Assembly (NCBI GenBank): GCA_032622095.1
Contig: CP136061.1
Span: 266,605,551-266,669,550 of the forward strand
DNA length: 64,000 bases
Source: Siphonodentalium dalli
Lineage: Eukaryota > Mollusca > Scaphopoda > Gadilida > Siphonodentaliidae
Reading direction: 5' to 3'
A program made the translations under genes and the position numbers. The notes below the pieces were generated by a model. That model was not told where the DNA came from. It searched no databases and worked only from the letters and a program-made list of their open reading frames with translations. The first letter of the stretch is position 1. The number at the start of each line of letters is the position of its first letter. Below are positions 22,690 to 34,264 of this stretch, piece by piece.

Positions 22690-23904
22690 TTAATATTTAT
22701 TGTTGCATAAATAATGGCGACGGGACTCAGCTGCGGGACTGGGAACATTTTCATTTGTTATACCAATCAATGAATCAATGTTTCTATTGTCATCATAAAT
22801 TGTTCTACCGAAAGGCAGTTCTGGGTAAACCCGAATCGAATAACTATGCATTATGCGTAGCTATTCAAGTCGAGTTTACCCAGAACTGCCTGAAAGGGTG
22901 TCATAAACTATCGCAGGATACTTACTGCCTGATAGGTATTTACTTGGTTTCCATTAATTCATTTGTTTAGATGTTTCAGTAATCATCCCTGCATGGTCAG
23001 TCGTCATAGCTAATTTGCTATGACGTTGGTGTGTCTTTCTAAACTGCTATGATTCTGGTAGTGCAAACTGATGCTGTTAAGAAAAATTACTGTTATTTTT
23101 TTCTAAAGTTGTCATTTGCGCAGTGGTTTGCTAATCTGACATTATAACATTGAAACAACATGGGGAATATATCTCTTTGTTATATGTGTTCCTTAATAAT
23201 TTATTTCACAGTCGGGTCCAAGCTTGAGATTACATGATTTAAGCGACTTTTGTGAGTTTATGAGACAATATCGCAATAAACTTGAATTGATTATCTGGGT
23301 AATTGTCCCGTAGCGAGTGGAGAATGGTAGATTGGCCGTGTACGGAAACAAAATCAGGAGTCCATAAGTTTTGATAACTTTTATATTTTGTATAAGTCTT
23401 TGCCGGTAAGCACTATGAATACAGGTTATGAAGAGGTGTTGCTGGTAGGTTGCTGGTAGGTTCCAGGAGAATTAAGTGTCGTTCTTTCTCTCGAGAACAG
23501 GTAGTTATTTTCTAGTATTTGTGGTATCATGTGTCCATATAAGGTCTGAGGTATCATGATATCCATGTTATCTATACGTTCACTATAGTGTATATCACAC
23601 TATTGTTACTGGATTATTCTATTATTCTACTAATACCTGTGTTGTACAATGAGTGCAAACAGTTATCGGCAATTAAGGTATGATCTTATTAATTATGTAC
23701 ACTCGTATTCATCATATTATATGTCTCTCCTGTTACACAGTGCTTACCACTACATAATTAACCCTATCAATACAACAACGGGGAATGGAAGATTATCCCA
23801 GATCCGGGAACACATCAAACTATATCTATTATACTATCTTGTGTACTATCGGACATAATGTTACATGATTGTAAGCAAAGCAAAATCGGTCCACAAAGGT
23901 CACG
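22690..23904. other. No gene seen; one hairpin
   Basis: Near 22809-22895 an imperfect inverted repeat pairs AGGCAGTTCTGGGTAAACCC with GAGTTTACCCAGAACTGCCT around a TATGCATTATGCGTA loop. The remainder is unique AT-rich DNA without coding frames or repeats that I can identify. Confidence 0.55.
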
Positions 23905-25013
23905 TAAATCATGCCAGTATCGAGATGGCACGTTCACCTCACAGGTCCCTGGGGAAAAATACTAAAATACCAAACCTAAATCATGCCAGTATCAAGATGA
24001 CACCTTCAGTCCTTCACCTCACAGGTCCCTGGGGAAAATATTAAAATACCTATAACAGATGGCACCTTCACATCAGGTCCCTGGGGAAAATAATAAAATA
24101 CCAAACCTAAATCATGCCAGTATCAAGATAGCACCTTCACATCAGGCCCCTGGGGAAAAATACTAAAATACCAAACCTAAATCATGCCAATATCAAGATG
24201 GCACCTTCACATCAGGCCCCTGGGGAAAAATACTAAAATACCAAACCTAAATCATGCAGTATCAAGATGGCACCTTCACATCAGGTCCCTGGGGAAAAAT
24301 ACTAAAATACCAAACCTAAATCATGCCAACATCAAGATGGCACCTTCACATCAGGCCCCTGGGGAAAAATACTAAAATACCAAACCTAAATCATGCCAGT
24401 ATCAAGATGGCACCTTCACATCAGGCCCCTGGGGAAAAATACTAAAATACCAAACCTAAATCATGCCAGTATCAAGATAGCACCTTCACATCAGGCCCCT
24501 GGGGAAAAATACTAAAATACCAAACCTAAATCATGCCAACATCAAGATGGTACCTTCACATCAGGCCCATGGGGAAAAATACTAAAATACCAAACCTAAA
24601 TCATGCCAGTATCAAGATGGCACCTTCACATCAGGCCCCTGGGGAAAAATACTGAAATACCAAACCTAAATCATGCAGTATCAAGATGGCACCTTCACAT
24701 CAGGTCCCTGGGGAAAAATACTAAAATACCAAACCTAAATCATGATAGCACCTTCACATCAGGCCCCTGGGGAAAAATACTAAAATACCAAACCTAAATC
24801 ATGCCAGTATCAAGATGGCACCTTCACATCAGGCCCCTGGGGAAAAATACTAAAATACCAAACCTAAATCATGCCAATATCAAGATGGCACCTTCACATC
24901 AGGCCCCTGGGGGAAAATACTAAAATACCAAACCTAAATCATGCCAGTATCAAGATGGCACCTTTACCTCACAGGTCCCTGGGGAAAAATACTAAAATAC
25001 CAATATAGACTAT
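23905..25013. repeat. 70-bp tandem array
   Basis: About 15 copies of a 70-bp unit containing AATCATGCCAGTATCAAGAT, GGCACCTTCACATCAGGCCC and CTGGGGAAAAATACTAAAAT. The first two copies and the last differ (CACCTCACAGGTCCC variant, local deletions). The unit length equals that of the 1-4566 satellite but the sequence is unrelated. Short frames across it (PSHQAPGE-like peptide) are array artefacts. Confidence 0.95.
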
Positions 25014-25031
25014 ACCAGTCACAGGTATTAA

Positions 25032-25424
25032 CCCTTTACCCAACAGAAGGGCCCTGTGCCAATGCATTCTCTTATATATGCGAGTCGACCATAGGTCGCC
25101 TCGCATATATAAGAGAATGCATTGGCTTAACACATTAAAAATTATAAAATTGTTAAAGAATGTAAGAAAAAATGGTAAAAAGTGTTAAAAAAAGGATTAT
25201 TTTTAGGCCAATGCATTCTCTTATATATGCGAGGCGACCTATGGTCGACTCGCATATATAAGAGAATGCATTGGCACAGGGCATAACTGTAACTATCACA
25301 ATGTGGTCAAGGAGCCGGTTCCAATGATATCCATATTTGTATGGTTCTATTGAGACAGACCCAAGATATTTTAGGCTGTTGAAGCTTTATTTGGCCGGTT
25401 TTGGCCGGTTTGTTGGGTAAAGGG
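25032..25424. mobile_element. Family C MITE (TTAA target)
   Basis: Perfect TTAA at 25028-25031 and 25425-25428, terminal CCCTTTACCCAAC inverted repeats, two internal GCATTCTCTTATATATGCGA hairpins, and a subterminal GGCCGGTTTTGGCCGG stretch. Inserted directly after the 70-bp array. Confidence 0.92.
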
Positions 25425-25463
25425 TTAACTAAGAAATATATTACCTGCATTGTTTTTTTCAAT

Positions 25464-25559
25464 TTAGTCGGAAATATGGCTCAATGAGAGCTTTCCGATG
25501 AATGGCAACAGCCATAATTCTGCTATGGTTAAGGAGTCGATTATTTAGGGGCATTACTG
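25464..25559. mobile_element. Deleted family B MITE
   Basis: Remnant of the foldback (TTTAGTCGGAAATATGGCTC, TGAGAGCTTTCCGATGAATG, AATTCTGCTATGGTTAAGGA, GGGGCATTACTG). The left terminus and most of the second arm are missing. 25560-25762 has no feature. Confidence 0.8.
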
Positions 25560-25762
25560 TATATATTACTTTTACTGAGTCAGACATTACAAATCACATG
25601 TTTTAGTTGAAAATCTGTGTTTTCTGAAATATGTTTCATTCCTCTGACCTTCTGTAATATAAATGTTCATGATTTGATCAGAATTTGTTCAATTGTTTGT
25701 TGGTGAAATGGCTGGCACTGTAACAGTATAATATAATATGTTTGACATCATGAAAGCTTTAA

Positions 25763-26006
25763 CCCTTTCATGACGGAAGCTGTGCTGGTGCAGCATTAAA
25801 GATGCTGTGCCAGTAATGTTCTTATATATGCGAGTCTCCAAGAGAGATCCTCACATATATAAGAGAATGCACTGGCTGTCAAGTGTCAAGGTCAATAATG
25901 TTAGGCCAATGTATTCTCTTATATAGGAGACTCCCATACATTAGAGAATGCATTGGCATGCAGTTAAATTTTCGCAAATTGTCAGGAAACTCCAGTCATA
26001 GAAGGG
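25763..26006. mobile_element. Family D MITE (CCCTTTCATGAC)
   Basis: TTAA at 25759-25762 on the left and TTTA on the right. Ends are CCCTTTCATGACGGAAGC and CAGTCATAGAAGGG. It contains two ATTCTCTTATATA/TATATAAGAGAATGCA hairpin halves like those of families C and D. Confidence 0.78.
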
Positions 26007-26049
26007 TTTATTTATCACCTGACATTTCACCATTGAAGAGTTAATCAAG

Positions 26050-26450
26050 CCAGCAAATAGTGTCTGTCATTTGCAGAAGGAGGTCCACAGAGGGTGATTG
26101 TAATTATGTTTTCCCGCACAGTAGGCTAGCATCACCAAATTCACCCTCTGGGGACCTCATTCTTACACCTCATCTGCTGGGAAGTATCTATAGTCTCAAA
26201 TTAACATTTGTTTTTAGTTACAATTTCCCTTCTAGGAAGTTTCTATATCCCCCTAGGTTTCAGAAGATAAAATACATAATCCAGATGACTAATGCGTTAA
26301 CATCACCAAAGTCAGCTGGGGAATCTGATCTAATAGTAGGTCTCCCATAGCAGTTTAGGCCTAAGCAATGAGGTTCCCAGAGGGTGAATTTGGTGATGCT
26401 ACCCAGCCGTGTGGGATAGTAACTAAATTCACCCTTCAGGGACCTCATTC
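26050..26450. mobile_element. Family A long-form MITE
   Basis: Foldback arms at 26060-26163 (AGGTCCACAGAGGGTGATTG ... CACCCTCTGGGGACCTCATT) and 26366-26447. The spacer has TTCTAGGAAGTTTCTATATC and ATAATCCAGATGACTAATGC, as at 7860-8060. Confidence 0.75.
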
Positions 26451-27442
26451 TTCCGAAAAATTTAGATTTTGAGTTTCTAGGCGGGGAGTGTCTAAAAATG
26501 ATCAGAAAAAAACTTGCTATTAAAAACGGAAATACAATTCCAGGTCCCCTGCAGGGAACGAATCCGAACGATGCCAGTTTAACCTACCTGCTGGTCCAGG
26601 CGTTAGAACGTGTATGCTACATTTAACATGTACCAAGCACCGACATAATCCTGATTGCCAGGCTAATTATTATCGTCATGATTATATATAGTTGGGTTTT
26701 CCCCAGTTTCGATATCTGGTGAAAACGGGGGGATTCCCCTAACCATAATTGGCACTGCATTTCTCGGAATTTTATTGACATTTCATACAACTTTTCATAA
26801 TTCCACGCTCTTGTTAACTTGTTTTAATCACAGGTTCGCATTGTCCTCAGCACAGACATTGACCCCCACCAAGCAATAGGTTAATCATATGGGGTGGGCA
26901 CCTGACCTGGGTATGTCGTCAGGGACGTAGCTAGCTATAGGAGTTCGAATGTGGACGGGGAGGGTATATATAATGTGTCGTCCCTTTATTCCGAATTCGA
27001 AGGTCTGATACTCCGAAGTTCCAATACTCCGCAGGTTATATATATATGTATACAACATAGCTAAGATGAATTAGCTACAAGCTACAAGCTAGCTAAGTTG
27101 AAGCTACAAGGTAGCTAAGGTGTAGCTATATACTGTTAAGCTACATAGCAAATTTTAGCGACAATTATAGGTTATATAGCTTAGTGACGCTGAATAGGAC
27201 ATTGTCGCATGGTTTCATACAGAAAGACACACAGGATCTCCTTAGAAACGTGCAAAATGACACCCAGGATCTCACAAAATGTGCAAAAAGTCACACAGCA
27301 TCTCAAAATATCATAAAAAATCGATTTGTAATAAGTCGCATGCTAATTATTATTACAATAATTATTTGTTAGTGATTTTAGCGTGAAATTTCAAGGGAAT
27401 TTGAATGGGCCCGTACATGTATTTCACACACACTGAGCTTAA
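26451..27442. other. No gene seen; simple duplicated motifs
   Basis: 27055-27180 is rich in AGCTACAAG/CTAGCTAAG motifs. 27215-27320 has three imperfect copies of a CACA.RGATCTC...GTGCAAAA motif, again near 28010-28055. Otherwise unremarkable, with no long coding frame or convincing exon. Confidence 0.5.
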
Positions 27443-27988
27443 AGATGCATAATCCGAATTAATGCTACAAAATTACTATATCTTTGGCTTCGGAGGGAGG
27501 GGGGGGGGGGGTAAAAAGAATATTTGATTCTTGTCGAGGAACCCACCCATCAAAGCCCAGAGTGATCAGATGTCGTTTGATTTTTTTTTAATCCCCGAGA
27601 TATGTAATCTGTGGCGGCCTGGCAAATATTCGTCAGGCCGATGGTCTCTGACCAAATTCCAGATAAAGATGGATAACTCTAAAATCAAGTGGCTTTGGGT
27701 GTTAGACATTTTACTATCCGGCCACATTTCGTGGAACAAAATAAAATAACACGTTTTTTTAAACAAAAGTTGCCTGTGATTGCCATTATTTTTGGGCAAT
27801 TAATCGATCGATATTGTTGTTGTTGTTGTTGTTGTTGTAGTCGAAAATCTACGGGATAATAAAGATATCCCGTCGAAATTTCCACCATACCTGTAGTCCA
27901 AAATTGACTATACATTTGTTGTTGTTGTTGGCTTGTTGCTGTTGGAATCTGATGATATGGGGACCATCAAATCGGATTGAATATACCT
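27443..27988. mobile_element. Family E MITE, asymmetric, with GTT microsatellite
   Basis: TTAA flanks (27439-27442, 27989-27992). The left end is AGATGCATAATCCGAAT and the right end CGGATTGAATATACCT. Expanded GTT runs at about 27815-27840 and 27917-27945 lie in the right half, with GGGGACCATCAAATCGGATT as in the other asymmetric copies. An 18-base G/A tract near 27487-27512 follows the left arm. Confidence 0.8.
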
Positions 27989-30798
27989 TTAACTGTCTTC
28001 GGACGAACGATACTTGAGATCCTGGGTGTCTTTTTGCACGTTTGAGATATCCTGGGTTTTCGATTTTGTATGGGGCTACTACTATGGGGACCATCATAAT
28101 AATATACTATGATTATGAGATGGACTCATTCATTCACAATCATAGGTAGGTAAGGGAGTGTTCTAGGTATTTGCGCTTTAAAAGCGCAAATGATTTTCGC
28201 TTAAGCGCAAATAAATTGATAGACACATATTCATTTAACGTTTAAGCGCAAATATATAATAAATTGAAAAGGGCCTCTTATATAAATAGGCCTACAATTT
28301 GCTACAAATAAATAACTCATGATACAGGGGGGGGGGGTCTGCAAAAAAAAATCCGTATATAGGGTCGGGGTGGGTGGGTGGTCCAGAGGCGGAAAAAATG
28401 GTGCTTGTAATTTTTTTCCAAAATGTTTTTTTTTTCCAAACAATTTACAAGTACTGACCATGTAATGTTGTTTGTAAGCATGTTAGTACCATGCTTGTTG
28501 GTATAGGGCTATATAGGCAGTTAAAGTGACTCTTTAGCCTCAGATTTAGCAACATTCTGGATTTCACAGTATCCCGGACCATGCACTTCACAGTGGACCA
28601 CCGTATTAACGTTCAGGAAACTTATGATCAACGGAAGAAATATTTAGTAACAAAATTAATATATTACCCAGTTGTATTCTCTGAATAAAAGTAATAAAAC
28701 AAAAAAACTCTTATCACAAATTGGATACTACATGGTGAATACTCAATGATGACTACTAGTAGATATCATTAACCTGATTGTTGCATAACATGAAATTGAA
28801 AAGGGTATCTCATAAGTTTCTAATGTCTGAAATACTGTCTTGTTCTGGCATGTAATCAAATTAATTTCTTCTGGTTATTTCTCATCTTGAATGATTGCTA
28901 GTATAATGTTAATTTGCAACAATTATCCAAATAAAACTGAATTGGTTATGATGAATGACATTACTGTTTACTGCTCAGACAATCCCAAATGAAGGTGACG
29001 CTATTCTCATTGAATTTCCGAACTTCATCTGGGAGCTTTACTACTCAACAAGACGAAAATACTAATTGTATACTGTTATCACTTACAAATAGATGAAACT
29101 GAAATAATGTGATGCATTCAGATGCATTGAGAAATGACATTCAATTCTTCATTCTGGTCTATCGCCATACCAAACCACATCAAAATTTGACAACCGACAC
29201 TTAACTTATATTGCTAAATCTTTGTATGGACTGAATTTCATAAAGTCGAACAGGGCCCATAACTCTGGTAGGCATTGGTGATCACAACCCGCGATATTAT
29301 GCATATTCGTCCCCCATTTCTGGTCCGTCACCATGCCATTGGGCATCAAAATATGACAACCGACTCTTGACTTAAAATTCAAAATGTTTGTACGGACAGA
29401 CGGCTCGAGACGTCAACTATATACCCGCCGACTAATATCGGGCAGTATAATAACCATATATATATATGTGTATACCTAACCAAAAAACAATTCCCCTCCC
29501 CACCCCATCCCGTTGGATAAGACTAAAGAGTTCTTTGATCATGCACATATAATTGTGGAACCCCTGACCTGTTTACCACTATTTACACTGGCCAGTGTTC
29601 TCTGTCAGACACAACACACTCGATATATTAAGGCTATAATGGGGTCTAGGGCAATTTGTGACATATAGTGTACCTATATACACAATGCTTAATTAATATT
29701 GTTGTTAGATACTGAAAACACCAGGAAACACATGGAAATACAGTATATTTTTCGTTTTTCTGATCTGTGTTTACCAATTAGTAAGGCAGTTAACACAGTT
29801 ATTGAAGAACGGCTAAAAAAAACCTCTGAAATTTTGATAAAAACATGAGAAACAGGGGGTGGGTCCCCAAAATTTTTGAGGAAAAAAATATTTTTTTTCG
29901 CAAAAATGGGGTGGTGGGTCCCTCGAGGTCGGAAAAAAACTTTTTGGGCCCTATATGTGCAATTTTTTTTCAGACCCCCCCCCCCTCCCCCCCCCCCCCC
30001 CCCCCCCCTGTCGCCCCCTGCATGATACGTGACATTTTAAAAGTTAAAATTAATTTGGGCATAATTCACCTGGGACAAGTACGTCGCGCCCAAGGTCGTT
30101 CGAAGTCGCCTCAAAATCACCGCCGTCGAGCTGCCACCGGCGCGAGTCGTCACAGAACCATACGAAGTCTGGCGAGGTTTTTGCCGAGTAGGGTTAAACA
30201 CATGGGGGGGGGGTGGGGGGGGGGGGGGGGTTACCCATCTATCTGACGAGGTTTGCCGAATGGGGTTAAACAGACTGAGTGCCACACTGTCAGGGCGACG
30301 TCGAAGTTCGATCAGCTGATTGAAGGGCGACGCCTAGCGGAGGTAAATAATCCGATCGTAATTGTTCACTACGGCGGCTGTAAATCGGCTTTATAATTGA
30401 TATGGTACGAACCAAACTCACAATTTGTGAATTCTGAAATATTATAGAATACACCCTTCATGAATTTTTATATTTATTTCTTCGAATCAATGATTGCTTC
30501 TCTACTTTTCAGAGGTCTGAATTTCACAATCCGTTACCTATTTTCGCTCTATATATAATTTACTCTAGTCTCTAGTAACACTTATAACAGTGTCTAAATC
30601 TAAACAATCGTAGAACTTGCAGTGAGTGACCTGTGACTGAATGAATGTCTATCTTAGTATCTATCTATCTCTTTATTCTCACACACCGGCTCACAAATAT
30701 TACAGAAAGTGATCTAGTACTCTCCGAGTCCCAATAATAGTGTCAGCTAGTTGGTGGACCCAACTAATCAAACTAATAAATATTGTTTAAATCAAGTC
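27989..30798. other. No gene seen; homopolymer tracts and short repeats
   Basis: 28165-28260 has several GCGCTTAAGCGC-like hairpins. 28327-28337 is a G run. 29150-29400 has two direct copies of a ~180-bp segment (ATCAAAATWTGACAACCGAC). 29975-30008 is a C tract broken by one T, and 30204-30230 a G tract broken by one T, enclosing a GC-richer stretch with no convincing gene. 30230-30798 is unique AT-rich DNA. Confidence 0.5.
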
Positions 30799-30808
30799 CA
30801 TCTAGCCG

Positions 30809-31740
30809 GGTCCGTGACTACCCGCCCCCGAGACAACCCGCCCCTTTCACTCTGAGACAACCCGCCCCCGGACAACCCGCCCCCAAAAATCAATTAGCGG
30901 TAATCAGTGGCTAATTAGTAGGTGTGAGGGGATTATGAGATGTTTGTTTAACGAAACTGGGTTGTTTTTTTTATATATTTTTATTTGATTTAACAACATG
31001 GACAACAATAAATACACATGTAATATAATATAACTTATGAACACAAAAATGCATCAACGATAATATGTTTATTTACTACGAAGTTTAAAGAACGAAATTT
31101 AAAAGCGGAATGAATGAATATGAACGAAGATTAAAAACAAAATTTAATAAGTTTAACAAACGAACAATGATTAATTTGGAATACTATCTGGCCCAGAACT
31201 CAATCAAAATTGCGTTAAAATTACCACTTGATTTTAGAGTTATTCATCCTTGTCTGTTTGAATAGATTTGGAGTACACATCCAGAGCAGATTACGGCAGT
31301 TATCAGTACTCATCTCGAGAACATAACAAATTTGAAAAATCAATATCTAATAACTCTGAGCTTTGTTTGATGGGTTCCTCGATTCGAATCAAATATTTTT
31401 TACCCCCAAAGCCAAAGAAATAGTAATATAGGACCCTCTGATCGGATTGTTGTTGTTGGAATCTGTTGAGATGGGGACCCTCTTTACGGGTTGAGTACCT
31501 TTAAGTGCCGTTCAGTTGTCAAAACATCGTGTCATTCTTTATCCCTGTCCACGCATTGACATAATTAATGAATAAACACATGTTTTGTTGATCAAAATCT
31601 TTAATAATATATCATCAAAGAACATAAAATAACATAATCACTATTAACAATTTCGGGACAACCCGCCCTCATTTATCGGGACAACCCGCCCCCAAAATAG
31701 CATAGGGGCGGGTTGTCTCGGGGGCGGGTAGTCCCGTTCC
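30809..31740. mobile_element. 932-bp TIR element with perfect 10-bp target duplication
   Basis: Terminal inverted repeats of about 37 bp share GACTACCCGCCCCCGAGACA and continue ACCCGCCCCT, with three mismatches near the tips (GGTCCGT versus GGAACGG). CATCTAGCCG abuts both ends (30799-30808 and 31741-31750). Extra copies of GACAACCCGCCCCC lie inside both ends. A family E fragment lies at about 31190-31500. No transposase. A 10-bp duplication does not match Tc1/mariner, piggyBac or typical hAT; a Mutator-like origin is possible but unproven. Confidence 0.9.
31190..31500. mobile_element. Family E fragment nested in the 932-bp element
   Basis: The right end matches family E (TTCGAATCAAATATTTTTTA, AGCTTTG..TGATGGGTTCCTC, GGTTGAGTACCT followed by TTAA at 31501-31504). 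The left terminus is missing or diverged. Confidence 0.7.
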
Positions 31741-31750
31741 CATCTAGCCG

Positions 31751-32384
31751 AGGGTGGATTACAGTTTTTGACAGTTAAAACGCAATTTTGAGGCATCTAG
31801 GTGATAATTAAATTAGTTATTTTCAATCCCATCACAATCTGTGGCACCATTGAGCGTGTTAATAATGAAACTTTCATTGTGCGAGTCATAACAACGACAA
31901 AAAACGCTAATTTTGATAATTGTTTGGGTTCTCTCCTGATCGAGTCGGTTCTCTCCCCACTTAATCGTTCTATACAGGTAAAACAATGGCTAATATTTGC
32001 CATGGTACATGGTTCAAACTGCCAATTTTGTGAAAGTATACAAAGATAGACACAACAAACTATGCATTAAGTTGAAATTTGCACCACTTGTCATTAATTT
32101 CGATGAATTACACTGCCTTTCTATGCTTATCCAATAAGTTGTGTTACGCCTATCAAAATTCACAAAGTCGCCAGCTAGTTTTAAAAATAACTTGTTTTGC
32201 AGGTCCAACATTTCCATGAGTCAATAGCCGGTAAACAATAGTGAAATTTCATAGCGCTGGACTTCGGAAAGCGTGAGCATAGACGGGATATATAGAGTTA
32301 TCTGTCTTGTATTTTATCTATTATATATTTTGGAACTTCTGTCTGAATATATGTATTTGTGTTATAGACTCGAAAAACTGCTCC
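31751..32384. other. No gene seen
   Basis: Unique sequence with overlapping short frames on both strands (up to about 80 codons) that lack recognisable domains or splice context. One could be an exon, but nothing supports it. Confidence 0.4.
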
Positions 32385-33955
32385 ACTGATCCGACTCAAA
32401 TTTGGTGTGTATGCCTACTTTGATCCGGGGAACAATATGGGCGGGTCCAATTTCACGTCCGACCGTGTCCTTGACCTCGCTCAAATACGCTCAGAATATA
32501 GGCATGTTTCTTGACCTCGACTGATCTAGGGGTGCCATGATTAATCGTATAATCGATGAACCGTTGAAAAAGCCGATAATCGATTACCATTTCCATCGTG
32601 GATTAATCTGCGTTATTTATATCGGACGTCAGAAGATGCCGGGTATTATTGAATACCGTGTTTATTTTACACAGTTCAATCTACAACCGAGGTGTTAACA
32701 TCCTTTGATCTCGTACCAAAGAGATTCCAATAACATGAGTACTACTGATATATGTTGCAAACAGTCGGCAGTTCATTTGATGATGCGACATGGTTTCTCG
32801 TCGGATCGTTGTATATTCTACAAATTGGCGGCACTGCAGATTTGAACACATTGCGACATCGTTGTATATTTTAATATACTTGAAAGGTGGCAATATGTCT
32901 TTGTAATGTGCCGACTGTCACCGTGTTCAATGAACTGAATGCACTCGCCCTTGAATCTGATTGGACCAATGGGAAGTTGATTGACATTCTCTCTAAAACC
33001 AGGGAACAATATATGGCATTTTAATCAGTGATGTTCTCCGCAATTGCATTGCGAGTGTACTTTGTTTGTATAAGTACAAATGTATACTTAGAAGTTACTA
33101 GTAAAGGCTATCGCATATCGTGTGGTGAATGCTGAATGAAACAGACTGTTATCAAATACTTAGCTTGGTCTGAGTCGTGCAATTTGCAGGTGGGGGCACA
33201 CGTTTGTGATTGTTAACCACGCTCAGGAAGTTTGATGAAACTTATTGTTTCCATAACATTTGATTCCTTTCTTTAGGAACCACCGGCGGTCCATCGATCA
33301 TTCCTACTTTTGTATTGTTTGTATATGTGGCTATTCCTAAAACTGAAATTAATCGCTACGTTCGTTCTAATGAACTCACAAATATTATAACCATAACATC
33401 ACGGAGAACTGTGCTGGTACCGGTATTCAATACATTGTGGGCATTAATAGTCATTAACAGTGGTTTATGATGCATTTTATTAACAAAAAATTACATCATC
33501 CAATGTCTCAAACGACCAGCGACAGTGCAGTTATTGAGTTAACGAGCACCCAGACAATAGGCCATATTACGGTATACTTCCACTGATGTTATTAATATTA
33601 GGTACGATTAATCGATTATAGTCGATTATTGACGACCGATTAATCGCGATTATCGATTATCAAAATCAATAATCGTGGCACCTCTAGACTGATCCCACTC
33701 AAATTTGGTAGCTGGTTCTACTTTGATCACGGGAACAATATGGGCGGGTCCAATTTCACTTGCGACCGTGTCATTGACCTTGACCTCGCTCATATAGGCA
33801 TGTTTCTGGACCTCGACAAATCCGACTCAAATTTGGTATAATGTAGGCCTACTTTGATCCCGGGAACAATATGGGTGGGTCCAATTTCACGTGCGACCTT
33901 GACCTTGACCATATTCACTCATATAGGCATGTTTCCGGGCCGATCGAACAATAGT
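32385..33955 (+). repeat. Tandem ~120-bp repeat split by an insertion
   Basis: Units contain GATCC.ACTCAAATTTGGT, TACTTTGATC, GGGAACAATATGGGCGGGTC and CAATTTCAC, then a CATATAGGCATGTTTC end. One and a part unit precede 32527 and two follow 33687. The phrase resembles the core repeats of mollusc elements elsewhere in the window. Confidence 0.8.
32527..33686. mobile_element. hAT-like element, 1160 bp, 8-bp target duplication
   Basis: Ends TAGGGGTGCCATGATTAATC and AATCGTGGCACCTCTA are inverted repeats. Subterminal ATCGATTA/TAATCG motifs are mirrored. GACTGATC abuts both sides (32519-32526 and 33687-33694), a perfect 8-bp duplication typical of hAT. The interior has no transposase and no frame over about 70 codons, so it is non-autonomous. 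The insertion interrupts a tandem repeat whose intact sister units confirm the break. Confidence 0.9.
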
Positions 33956-34264
33956 TTATCCAGGCAGAGACGATCACAAATAAATCCCTAAATAGCCCGG
34001 ACGAAGAGGGGACACATCTGCTAGTGTTGTCTATTTTCGTAGACATATGTTACTCAACAAAAAGCCAAAATAAGATGTTAAAAGTTTGTTGACACCCATA
34101 CAATGTTCTGATTACGCAGTTATGAAGTTAATGTCGGGCATCCGCTTGCTGGATGCTGATATCTAGGTTAAATTCTAGAATATGCAGCTATTAAAGCATA
34201 TACAAGCACGATAACCTTTCATTCAATCATATTTTAGATTGACTAGGGATCTCTGATTTTTTAA

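Noticed and set aside
23905-25013. Frames with repeated PSHQAPGE-like peptide
   Set aside because: By-product of the 70-bp tandem array, whose period is not a multiple of three, so the frame shifts between units.
29845-30246. 133-codon frame with a proline-rich stretch
   Set aside because: The proline run is the C homopolymer tract; the rest has no recognisable domain and no splice context.
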